From Bretschneidera sinensis (taxonomy: Eukaryota > Streptophyta > Magnoliopsida > Brassicales > Akaniaceae), in assembly GCA_023935145.1 (NCBI GenBank), contig CM043700.1, positions 65,056,620-65,120,619 on the forward strand: a stretch of 64,000 bases of DNA, given 5' to 3'. Under the pieces are notes generated by a model. The model searched no databases, had not been told where the DNA came from, and saw only the letters and a program-made list of their open reading frames with translations. A program made the position numbers and the translations under genes. This document shows, in pieces, positions 42,587 to 52,185 of this stretch. How positions within the stretch are numbered: the stretch's first letter is position 1; every line of letters starts with the position of its first letter.

Positions 42587-43401
42587 TCATCTTGAGTCAT
42601 CATATAAACCGACTCCAATCCAAAGTAGTCCAAGGCAATGATTGAACTTACTTAGAGGTAGAACCTTGGTGCCTAAATCTGCAGGATTCTCCTCCATAGC
42701 TATCTTGTCCACATGAATGCTTCCTTCTGTAACATTTTCCCGAATGAAATGGTACCTAACATCCATATGCTTTATCCTTTCATGGAACACTAGATTCTTA
42801 CACAAATGCAACGCACTTTGGCTATCCGAATACACCACTTTTCCATTTCCTTCTTCTCTGCCTCCGATCTCGGACATTGATCGCTGGAGAACTTGAAATG
42901 ACCAGCAAAGGGAACCTTCACTAGTTTGCTATCTTCCATAGAGAACTTAGATATCATCTTCTCTATGTAGGAAGTCCGAGAAATCTTCAATCTGTTTCTC
43001 TCCCTTTCTTGGATTATGCTCATCCCAAGGATCTTCTGTGTATGGCCAAGATCCTTCATCTCAAACTTCTCACTGAGTTGAGACTTGAATTCTTCTATCC
43101 TCTCCATATTGCTCCCAACCAGTAGCATATCATCAACATAGATGAGGACGATCACCACTTCCTCCACCTTATGCCACTTATAGTACAAGAACGAATCATA
43201 GTTGCTCCTCATGAAACCCAAGCTAGTTACAAAGGAATCAAACCTCTTATTCCATTGCTGAGGTGATTGCTTTAGACCATAGAAATATTTCTTTAATTGG
43301 CACACCAACTCTCCCTGCTTTCCTTCCTCATAGCCTTTAGGTTGCCTCATGTAGATGGTCTCATCAAGTTCTCCATGCAAGAATGCTGTCTTCACATCCA
43401 T
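42587..43401 (-). pseudogene. Copia F RT thumb and RNase H fused by deletion
   Basis: The minus strand has MDVKTAFLHGELDETIYMRQ, LKKYFYGLKQSPQQWNKRFD, an intact LIYVDDMLLVGSNM and GHTQKILGMSIIQERERN to SEAEKKEMEK. There it jumps straight to VVYSDSQSALHLCKN of RNase H. Compared with Copia E about 440 bp are missing (from about 41330 to 41770 in that copy), including the first RNase H catalytic residues. The tail HMDVRYHFIRENVTEGSIHV and ADLGTKVLPLSKFNHCLGLL is well kept. A frameshift accompanies the deletion. Confidence 0.85.
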
Positions 43402-44180
43402 TTGCTCAATCTCTCAATCAAATTGGACCACTATAGCCAATACTATCCGTATTATCTTGTACTTCTAACCGGTGAGAATATTTCAGTGAAATCTATGCCT
43501 TCTCTTTGTGTGAACCCCTTCGCCACCAGCGTAGCTTTATACCGAATTTCATCCCCTGGAGGATTCCCTTCTTTGATCTTGTAAATCCACCTACAATCCA
43601 TAACTCTCTGTTTTTCTGGTTTGGGCACCAATTCTTACATTCCATGGCTTCCATATAAGTTTTTGGTTAAACCATCCCTTCTTCTGAATAAGGAGTTGTT
43701 ACATTAGCATCCGTAAACCCATATCTCAAAGGTGGTCTGACCACCCTCCTTTCCCGGTCCCTTGTGAGTTGATAATCATTCTGACTTGCTGCATCATCCC
43801 CTTCTAGTTTAGCCTCCTCTTGAGTTTTTTAAGCATGGCCTTCATCAATGAACTCTACCTAGTCCAAACCCTCTTGCCTTCCTTGCTCTACCTGAACTGA
43901 ATTCTCCTTGATGCGATGCTCTACAAATTCTGTACTGGTTTGTTCAGTAGCCCCTACAGGGTTAGTTTTCTCCAAATAGGGAAATAACAATTCATTAAAA
44001 TTAACATCCCTACTTATTATGAGCCTCATTCCTTTTGGTTCTAAGAAACACAAACTATACCCCTTAACCCCATCACCATACCCTAGAAACACACATTTTC
44101 TAGACCTCGAGTTAAGTTTATCATCCTTTTGATATGCAAATGCAGCACACCCAAAAATCCTAAGATTGCTCGACTCAGGG
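43402..44180 (-). pseudogene. Copia F RT N-terminal part and linker, decayed
   Basis: Minus-strand fragments corresponding to KGFTQREGIDFTEIFS, CRWIYKIKEGNPPGDE and LRYGFTDANVTTPYSEEG alternate with stops. The segment at 43859-44092 reads FLGYGDGVKGYSLCFLEPKG and FPYLEKTNPVGATEQT, the end of integrase. Confidence 0.7.
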
Positions 44181-44185
44181 GGTTT

Positions 44186-45118
44186 TCAACTCCACATCTC
44201 CACGGGAGTCTTGAGCACTAAAGCTCTAGATGGTGACCTATTAACCAAGTATGCAGCAGTAGACACAGCTTTCCCCCAAAAATATTTTGGTAAACCGGAC
44301 CCAATTAACATGCACCTAACCTTTTCCATAAGAGTCCTATTCATCCTCTCAGCAACTCCATTTTGCTTACGTGTTTTTGCAACCGTTCTACGTCTTAGAA
44401 TGCTATTTAACTCATAGATTTTGTCAAAATCCTTATTGCAAAATTCTAAGCCATTATCGGTTCGTAAAGCCTTAACTACCCTACTCGTTTGAGTCTCTAG
44501 CAACTTTTTCTACACCACAAATTTATTCGAAGCATCTGATTTATTTTTAAGCAAACAAACCTAAACTTTTCTTGAATAATCATCAATTAAAGACAGAAAA
44601 TAAAAGTTACCTCCTTGTGTTGGTGTTCTTGCTGGTCCCCAAAGGTCTGAATGAATGTAGTCAAGAATCTCCTTAGACTTGTGCACTCTAGTGTTGAAGC
44701 TGACCTGGTGTTGCTTCCCAAGAATGCAACACTCGTAGAAATCCAATTTCTCTACTTTGTCACCACCAAGTAGACCATCCTTGCTGAGAACTTGCAGGCC
44801 CTTCTCGCTCATATGTCCCAAGCGAGTGAGCCAAAGGGCTGCCTTATCCATCTTAGCCATCAAGCTTACTGCTTGATCCTTGATTTCTGTCTCTCCGATA
44901 ATCTCATAAAGTCCATCTTTTATTGCTGCTTTGATCACTACCAAAGATCCCTTGGTTACCTTGATCTTGCCTCCCTCTGCTTTGTATGTATACCCCATGG
45001 AATCCAGCTGCCCCAATGAGATCAAATTCCTCTTCAAATCTAAAAGATACCTTATATTCTGTAGCAGCCTTGTGACTCCATCAAACATCCTCAACTGGAT
45101 GTCTCCTATCCCCCTCAC
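44186..45118 (-). pseudogene. Copia F integrase
   Basis: Open from 45118 to 44561: RYLLDLKRNLISLGQLDSMG, LWLTRLGHMSEKGLQVLSKD, CCILGKQHQVSF, HSDLWGPARTPTQGGNFYFL and IDDYSRKV. After stops the frame continues at 44503-44186 with TDNGLEFCNKDF, NGVAERMNRTLMEKVRCMLI and YLVNRSPSRALVLKTPVEMW. Asp (HSDLW), Asp (TDNG) and Glu (GVAE) are all kept, making this the best-preserved catalytic set among the Copia copies, though two stops lie between its halves. Confidence 0.88.
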
Positions 45119-45166
45119 TTGGCAAGAAATGTCATTCCCTAAGAAAACCTTTCCATCATTGGTTTC

Positions 45167-46119
45167 CTAGAAATTCTTGAACCAATCCTTGTGAGGGCAA
45201 ATGTGATAAGTGCACCCGAAATCCAGAATCCATTTCTTGTGGCCTTGCGTCCTGCTCACATTTGAGCATATAATAAGAACATCATCTTGCTTTTCTCCTT
45301 TGGCAACCGAAGCCTCTCCATTGTTGGTATGGCTTCTTCCTCTCTCATCCCACACCTTCTTCTTGCAATCCTTCTTGAAATGTCCCTCCTTGTTGCAGTA
45401 GAAGCATCTATTTCCTCCAAATCTCGATTTGGAATGAGATCTCCCATGGATCTGCCCTCTACCTCTTGATTTCTCCCGGTAGTTGCCATGAACGCTACTG
45501 CCATTTCGAGTTGCTGCCCTTCCTCTAACGAACAACCTTTCTCCACTTGATGCTTCCCTCATCTTGGCTTTGAAATCATGAGCCCTTATGGCATTGATCA
45601 CAATCTCCTTGGTTAAAGTATCTCTTCCATATTCAATAGCATTATTCAAATTATCAAAACAATCAGGAAGAGAATTCAACAAAATAACAGCCAATTGTTC
45701 ATCCGGGAATGTTATGCTACAGTAATTCAAATCTTGAACTAGCTTATTAAACACATCAAGATTATCTTGCAACTCTTTACTAGGATCCATTTTGAAAGTA
45801 AAGATTCTTTTAAGAAGATAAATCTTATTAGGGAGAGTTTTGGTAAGAAACAACTCATCTAGTTTCTTCCATATGACAGCAGGATCTTCCGAGTCTCTAC
45901 ACTCCCTTGTGACACTATCCGACATGTGCAAGAAAATGGTGCTGTATGCCATCTTCTTCATCTCAATCCGCTGGACTTCCATGATACTTGTTGAAAAGCG
46001 TCATCTTCTCCAATCACTAAGTCCACTTTCTGTTGCATAAGAACAACCTTGATCGTCCACTTCCAAAGGGCAAAGTCTCCATTTCTATCAAACTTCTCAA
46101 CACAGAAATTTGAAGCCAT
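45167..46119 (-). pseudogene. Copia F gag and protease start
   Basis: The Met at 46119 opens MASNFCVEKFDRNGDFALW. A frameshift near 45985 (DDAFQQV) leads into a 271-codon frame carrying the full capsid, the basic linker, an intact CCHC knuckle CFYCNKEGHFKKDC and the start of protease (WILDFGCTYHICPHKDWFKN, catalytic DSG changed to DFG). This is the only intact knuckle among the long-frame copies. Full family length except for the frameshift. Confidence 0.9.
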
Positions 46120-46367
46120 CTTGCGGAGAAAATCTCAAATTTATGCAGCACCCACAATTGCTTTCCCAAACTTCTAAATCACAAGAACTCAATTAAAGAT
46201 AGATCTTAATACCGTTCTTGAATCACTCTCAAGAACACAATTAGATCTTGATCCCAGCATCATTCTTGAATCACCCAAGAAGTTGGCCTTTGATTCTTGG
46301 AGTCTTGCTCTGTTACCTTCTGTTCCAACTCTGATACCCGCTCTCCAAAGCTAGTGGTATCTCCTCT
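46120..46367 (-). other. Copia F untranslated leader
   Basis: Holds about two copies of the family leader repeat (46195-46275). It also has a second primer-site-like sequence with one mismatch near 46326-46338 (GGGTATCAGAGTT on the minus strand). Confidence 0.6.
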
Positions 46368-46380
46368 AGCTCCGATACCA
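46368..46380 (-). other. Primer binding site of Copia F
   Basis: TGGTATCGGAGCT on the minus strand, one mismatch to the initiator-Met tRNA site. GATACCA occurs 12 bases further on, as in Copia E. Confidence 0.8.
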
Positions 46381-46381
46381 C

Positions 46382-46756
46382 TGTTGGGAAATCACCTTCT
46401 TGATGCCCAGGTGGTGATCTTCCAAACACCCAAGTCTAGAGTGACTTGTAATGAATTGGAAATAGAAACAGAAATCAAAGAAAAGAAATAACACAGTAAT
46501 TGTTATGGAGGTTCGGCAATAGCCTACGTCACCGTAAGTTCCTCTGAACTCTCTGCACTAAATCAATGAGTTCTTACAGATTACAGCAACCCCCTTCGAG
46601 AAACCTCTAGTTCTTAAGGAACCAAAGAAGAGAAGAAAGAAAGTGATAAGAACTATTACAAAGCCCTCTACCCACAATCTATACTACTCTCTCTTTACAA
46701 CCAGCTTCTCTTTTGAGATCTATTCTAGTGCCTCTCCTGTGTTTTGTGTCTTTGCA
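46382..46756 (-). repeat. 5' LTR of Copia F, truncated
   Basis: From TGTTGGGAAATCACC to TTTTGTGTCTTTGCA, then Gypsy H pol. The U3 part with its TATA box and GC-rich block is absent. Confidence 0.88.
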
Positions 46757-47408
46757 TGAGGTAAGCAAGATCTATTTCTTGATGAGTTGTTGAGGTTGCC
46801 TCCCTATAGGGAGATTAAATTTCTCTATTGATGTGATACTAGGATCATCACATATATGTAATAGAACCCTATAAGAGTGGCACCCATTGAGTTAAGAGAG
46901 TTGAAAATTCAAGAATTTTTAGATAAACAATTTATTGGACCTAATGTATTTGGGGAGCCCCTATGTTGTTCGTGAAGGAGGAAGATGGAACAATGAGATT
47001 GTGTATAGACTGCAATTAGTTGAATAAGAACAAATACCTTTTTTCCCATGATAAATCAAATATTTGAGCAGTGCAAGGAGTAAGAGTGTTTTCTAAGATA
47101 AACCTGAGATCAGGATATCACCAATTGAGGATAGAGAAGGGAGATGTGCCTAAGACTACTTTTAGGACACGTTATGGTCATAAGCTTTTTGTGATGTCAT
47201 TTAGATTGACTAATGTTCTAGGAAACATTCATGGACTTGATGAATAAAATGTTTAAACTATTTCTTGATAATCTTGTGGTTGTGTTTAGTAATGATATCT
47301 TGGTGTATTCTAAGAAGGAAGAATAACACGTGAAACATTAGGCAGTGTGTTGGAGATTCTGAAGAGAGAGAAATTATATGCAAATTTTTCTAAGTGTGAG
47401 TGTTGGCT
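46757..47408 (+). pseudogene. Gypsy H pol: reverse transcriptase, first part
   Basis: Decayed frames read [47 protein letters not shown] and [16 protein letters not shown]. They run on to a broken catalytic site FSND (the Gypsy C copy has FIDD) and CECW at the Copia I insertion. Gag C-terminus and protease are absent before it, as in Gypsy C. Confidence 0.78.
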
Positions 47409-48282
47409 TGTTGGCAAACCACCTCTTAAGATGCCTAAGTGATGGTCTTCCAAACACCCAAGTCTAGAATGACTTGTACAAATAAATACAGCGACCAAAG
47501 CAACAGAGAAAAGAACAAGCAATTTGTTATCGAGGTTCGGTAATAGCCTACATCCCCGTGAGTTCCTCTAAACTCTCTGCACTAAACCAATGAGTTCTTA
47601 CAAGTTACAGCAAATCCACTCCAAGAAACCCAAGTTCTTGAAGAATCAAGAAGAGAAGAAAGAAAGTGATAGAACTTCTACAAAAGCACTCTACCCACAA
47701 TCTATACTACTTCTCTCTTTACAACCAGCGTTTCTTTTGAGATCTATTCTAGTGCCTCTCTGTGTTTTGTGTCATTGCACTCTCACATTTGCACTTTAAC
47801 TCTCTTGTATGATGATCACTTGTATGTCATAATGTGTTATACTCTTAAGATTGAAGCTAGGTGACCCTTTATATAGTGCACCAACTTCTTGACCAATCTT
47901 GAGGGTCAATATCCACCCTTAGATCTTGAGGACCAATCAACCTTAGCCCTCCATCAATCCTAAGTGATACTATGCATTTTGAACATGCATCTATGCACCT
48001 TACAAAGGCTGAACCAATGTGCATCAGTGTGCCTTCAAGTCACAGCCTAGAACAAGGCAAGCTGCGGCCTGGAGCAGGGTTGAATCTCCTCTACTCCTCA
48101 CCTTTCTAGGCGTCGCGGCCTGGGGGAGACTGAGCCATGGCCCACACCTCCTCCAGACATCCTCCATGCTGGGCGCTGCGGCCTGGGAAGAGCTGGGCTG
48201 TGGTGCACACTAGTGTGCACTCCTTTAACATGCTGAACTTCATTCTTCCATCTCTTGTTTAATCCTTTGACAAACTCCAACA
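47409..48282 (-). repeat. 3' LTR of Copia I
   Basis: Begins TGTTGGCAAACCACC and ends CTCCAACA (plus strand), followed by the family polypurine tract (inverse of TTAGACAAAGGTAGAGAT). GC-rich phrases CGCGGCCTGGG repeat at 48110-48200. Confidence 0.92.
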
Positions 48283-48410
48283 ATCTCTACCTTTGTCTAA
48301 GTGATTAAACCCGAACCCATTGTGTAGATAACTTTAGGATCCAAACTCATCTTGACTCATCATTTAACCTACTCCAATCCTAAGTAGTCCAAGGCAATGA
48401 TTGAACTTGC

Positions 48411-49376
48411 TTAGAGGTAGAACTTTACTAGAGGAGTAACTTGCAATGATTGATTTTTGCACAAATGTGATGCACTTTGGCTATCCGAATACACCAAAAC
48501 CTGCTCCTCTAGTACCTTCAACTCTTTCATCAACCCTTTGTACCACATAGCCTCCTTGATGGCTTCCGTAGCCACTATGTACTCAACCTCGGTTGTTGAG
48601 AGTGCTACCACCGGTTGCAACTGAGCCTTCCAACTTACACAACATCCGTTTAAGTTGAAGAAGTAGGAGGTAATCAACCTTCTTTTATCCCGGTCAGCTC
48701 CATAGTCCAAATCCGTATAACCTTCAAGACAGATGGACTTACCCTTCTTTTCATAAACCAGCCCTACTTCTGGGCTTCCCTTCAAGTACCTCAGCAACCA
48801 CTTCATCCGAAGCCAATGCTCATTTCTGGGATTACTCATAAACCTACTGAGGACACTCATTGCATGAGCAATGTCAGGTCTAGTGCTTACCATCAGGAAC
48901 ATGACTGAACCAACTGCACTAGAGAAAGGGAGCTTTTCCATTTCATTTTTCTTCGCCTCCAATCTCGGACATTGATCGTTGGAGAACTTGAAATGACCAG
49001 CAAGGGGAACCTTCACTGGTTTGCTATCTTCCATAGAGAACTTAGATATTATATTCTCTATGTAGGAAGTCTGAGAAATCTTCAATCTGTTTCTCTCCCT
49101 TTCTCGGATTATATTTATCCCAAGGATCTTCTGTGCATGGTCAAGATCCTTCATCTCAAACTCTTCACTGAGTTGAGAGTTCAATTCTTCTATCCTCTCC
49201 ATGCTGCTCCCAACTAGCAACATATCATCAACATAGATGAGGATGATCACCACTTCCTCCATCTTGTGCCCCTTGTTATACAAGCATGAATAATAGTAGC
49301 TCCTCATGAAACCCAGGCAGGTTACAAAGGAATCAAACCTCTTATTCCACCGTCCAGGTGATGGTCTTCCAAACAC
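48411..49376 (-). pseudogene. Copia I RT/RNase H frame fused to LTR sequence
   Basis: A continuous 321-codon minus-strand frame. The first eight or so residues (MFGRPSPG) come from LTR sequence. The rest is RT from RWNKRFDSFVTCLGFM through an intact LIYVDDMLLVGSSM and RPDIAHAMSVLSRFMSN. RNase H follows with LEGYTDLDYGADRDKRRLIT, VVALSTTEVEYIVATEAIKE and LVYSDSQSASHLCKN. After CKN it jumps by a second deletion to the polyprotein tail (TPLVKFYL). It is the longest frame in the window but has only half an RT and lacks the final RNase H segment. Confidence 0.88.
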
Positions 49377-50200
49377 CCAAGTCTAGAATGACTTGTACAA
49401 ACAAATACAGCCACCAAAGCAAGAAAGAAAAGAACAAGCAATTTGTTATCGAGGTTCAGCAATAGCCTACGTCCCCGTAAATTTCTCTGAACTCTCTGTA
49501 CTAAACCAATGAGTTCTTACAAGTTACAGCAACTCCACTCCAAGAAACCCAAGTTCTTAAAGAATCAAGTAGAGAAGAAAAAAAGTGATAGAACTATTAT
49601 AAAAGCACTCTACCCACAATCTATACTACTTCTCTCTTTACAACCAGCCTTTCTTTTGAGATCTATTCTAGTGCCTCTCTGTGTTTTGTGTCTTTGCACT
49701 CTCACACTTGCACTTTAACTCTCTTGTATGATGATCACTTGTATGTCACAATGTGTTATATTCTTGAGATTAAAGCTAGGTGACCCTTTATATAGTGCAC
49801 CAAATTTTTGACCAATCTTGAGGGTCAATATCCACCCTTAGATCTTGAGGACCAATCAACCTTAGCCTTCCATCAATCCTAAGTGATGTTGTGCATTTTG
49901 AACATGCATTTACGCACCTTACAAAGGCTGAACCAATGTGCATTAGTGTACCTTTAGGCCGCGGCCTAAAACAGGGCAAGTTGCGGCCTGGAGCAGGACT
50001 GAATCTCCTCTACTCCTCACCTTTCTGGGCACCATGGCCTGGGGGAGGCTGAGCTACGGCACACACCTCCTCCAGGCTTCCTCCATGCTGGGCACCGCGG
50101 CCTGGGAAGAGCTGGCCACGGGACACACTGGTGTGCACTCCTTTAACATGCTGAACTTCATTCTTCCATCTCCCGTTTAATCCTTTGACAAACTCCAACA
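49352..50200 (-). repeat. 5' LTR of Copia I, missing its inner end
   Basis: Starts within the LTR at TCCAGGTGATGGTCTTCC and ends TCCAACA before the target duplication. It contains the palindrome AGGCCGCGGCCT near 49950-49965. Confidence 0.9.
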
Positions 50201-50205
50201 TGGCT

Positions 50206-52165
50206 GAATGAAATAACTTTCTTGGAACATGTAATATCAGGAAATGGAATAACAGTTGATCCATAAAAGGTAGAGGTAATGTTAAGTTGTGAGAGACGAA
50301 CTAATATGACTGAAATTAGAATCTTCTTGGGATTTATTGGTTATTATATAAGATTCTTTCAGAATTTTTTTTATTATTGTAAAACTGTTAAATAGACTGA
50401 ATAGGAAAGATATGAGATTTTTATGGTAAAGGAAGTGTGAGAAAAATTTCCAATCACTAAAAGAGAAATTGACTACAGCTCCAGTATTGGTGTTATTCTA
50501 TTGTGATGAAGGATTTGTGGTATATAGTGATACGTCACATCAATGATTGGGATATGTGTAACATAGGAAAGCTGTGGCCCATACTTCTAGGCAATTGAAG
50601 ATTCATGATAGAAATTTCCCTACTCATTACTTAAAGTTGGCTGCTATAGTGTTTACTTTAAAGATTAGAGACATCATTTGTATGGAGTCACTTGTAAGAT
50701 ATTCATGGATTATAAGAGTTTGATGTACTTAACTACCTAGAGAGAGTTGAATTTGAGGCGAAGATGGTGGATGGACTGATTAGTAATTATGATTGTACAA
50801 TTCACTATCAACTAGAAAATGCGAAGGTGATAGCTGATGCATTGAGTAGAAAGTCTACAAGATGTTTAACTGCTATTGGAAGTCCTGAGGTGAAATTGAT
50901 GATAGATTTAGAGAGATAATAATGAAATTGAATATCAGTGATAGAGGATCATGGTTAACGAATATGGTTGTACAGTTATTCTTAGTAAAATACTTTAGAG
51001 ACATAAGGTAGAGATGAAGAGATAGAGAAAATTAAGCCTTGAGTACTTACTTGAAAGTAATATGAGTTCAAAATTTGAAGTGAGAGTATTTTGGTATTGA
51101 AACATAGGAGTGGTGTCCCAATATTGCAGAGTTGAGAAAGAAGATATGGAGAAAGGTACATGATGATATAGATTTGATGCAACCAAGTAACAATAAGATG
51201 TATAGAGGCTTGAGACAGAATTTATGGTGGTCAAGATTGAAGAAGGATGTAGCTGGAATTGTGAGGTTGTATGGATCACCATTGAGAATAGTCTCATTTA
51301 GAGATGCTAGATTTACATCTCGGTTTTGGAGAGGCTCTCAGAAAAGCATGGATACACAGTTGTAATTTAATATAATTTTTCATGCGCAAACAGAAAGGAT
51401 CTTTAGAATACTAGAAGATATGTTAAGGGCAAATGTGAAGAATTCTCAGTAAGTTGGGATGCTTATATGCCATCAATTGAAATTGCTTATAATAATAAGT
51501 ATCAAACTAATATTGGGATGGCACCAATTGAGACATTGTATGGCTAGAGGTGTAGAACTCCTATATGTTGAGAAGAAATGGGAGAGAAAAATATATCTGA
51601 TCCATCATTTATTGAGTTAACAACTGAGAGGATCAAATTGGTTAGAGAGAACTGTAAAGCAGCACAGGGTAGACCGAATAACTATGCTGATAATAGGAGA
51701 AGACCTCTTAAGTTTCAAGTTGGTGATTGGGTATTTTTGAAGATATCTCCATGAAAGGATGTGTTGAGGTTTAAAAAGAAGGGAAAGTTGAGTCAAGATT
51801 TGTGGGGCCATATAAGGAGATCGAGAGAGTTGGACCAGTAGCATATCGTTTGGATTTGCGTTCAGAATTAAAACATTTATATATTGTATTTCATGTTTCA
51901 CTTTTAAGAAAGTGTTTACATGATGAATATTATAATATTTTGAACTAAGCTATAGAAATTCAAAAAGATTGGGTGTACATACAAGTACCAGTGAGGAATT
52001 TAGACAGAAAAGGACGAATCTTGTATAATAAAATAATTGCATTAGTTCAAGTTCTGCGGCAGAATAAGGATGTTGAAGAGATTACGTGAAAGCGGGAGAC
52101 AAGTATGAAGAAATATTATTCACATTTGTTTCTGGAGTAAAGTAAGGAAATTTCGGGGACGAAAT
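50206..52165 (+). pseudogene. Gypsy H pol: RT end, RNase H and integrase, heavily decayed
   Basis: After Copia I the host frame reads GNGITVDP and MTEIRIFLGFIGYYIRFF, then RNase H fragments and MQPSNNKMYRGLRQNLWWSR of the integrase finger region. LKKDVAGIVRLYGSPLRIVS then shows the core missing at the same junction as Gypsy C. RDARFTSRFWRGSQKSMDTQ keeps the second catalytic Asp. ILEDMLRANVK, IELTTERIKLVRENCKAAQG and FKLVIG follow, with a chromodomain-like tail. Numerous stops. Confidence 0.8.
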
Positions 52166-52185
52166 TTTTGTAAGGTGGGTAGAAT
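52166..52185 (+). other. Polypurine tract of Gypsy H
   Basis: TTTGTAAGGTGGGTAGAAT, preceded by TTTCGGGGACGAAATT, the typical end of chromovirus internal regions, lies just before the 3' LTR. Confidence 0.7.

Larger units (their letters stand above)
41899..46756 (-). mobile_element. Copia F: Tnt1/Tork-like, inverted against Copia E
   Basis: A minus-strand member of the same family as E. Its 3' LTR (41899-42523) lacks the U5 end and its 5' LTR (46382-46756) lacks U3. Internal order on the minus strand is gag, protease, integrase, RT, shortened RNase H. It joins Copia E tail-to-tail at 41898 and Gypsy H pol at 46757. Confidence 0.88.
47409..50200 (-). mobile_element. Copia I: internally deleted Copia with target duplication
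   Basis: Flanked by TGGCT at 47404-47408 and 50201-50205, so it is a clean insertion in Gypsy H pol (the host reads [11 protein letters not shown] across it). It has a full 3' LTR (47409-48282). Its 5' LTR (49352-50200) lacks its inner end, and only the RT second half and RNase H remain. Primer site, leader, gag, protease, integrase and the first half of RT are missing. Confidence 0.93.

Noticed and set aside
36734..46765. AGAGG/TGAGG as a target duplication around the Copia E/F block
   Set aside because: Four of five bases match, but the right edge is a truncated LTR, not a true element end. Chance cannot be excluded.
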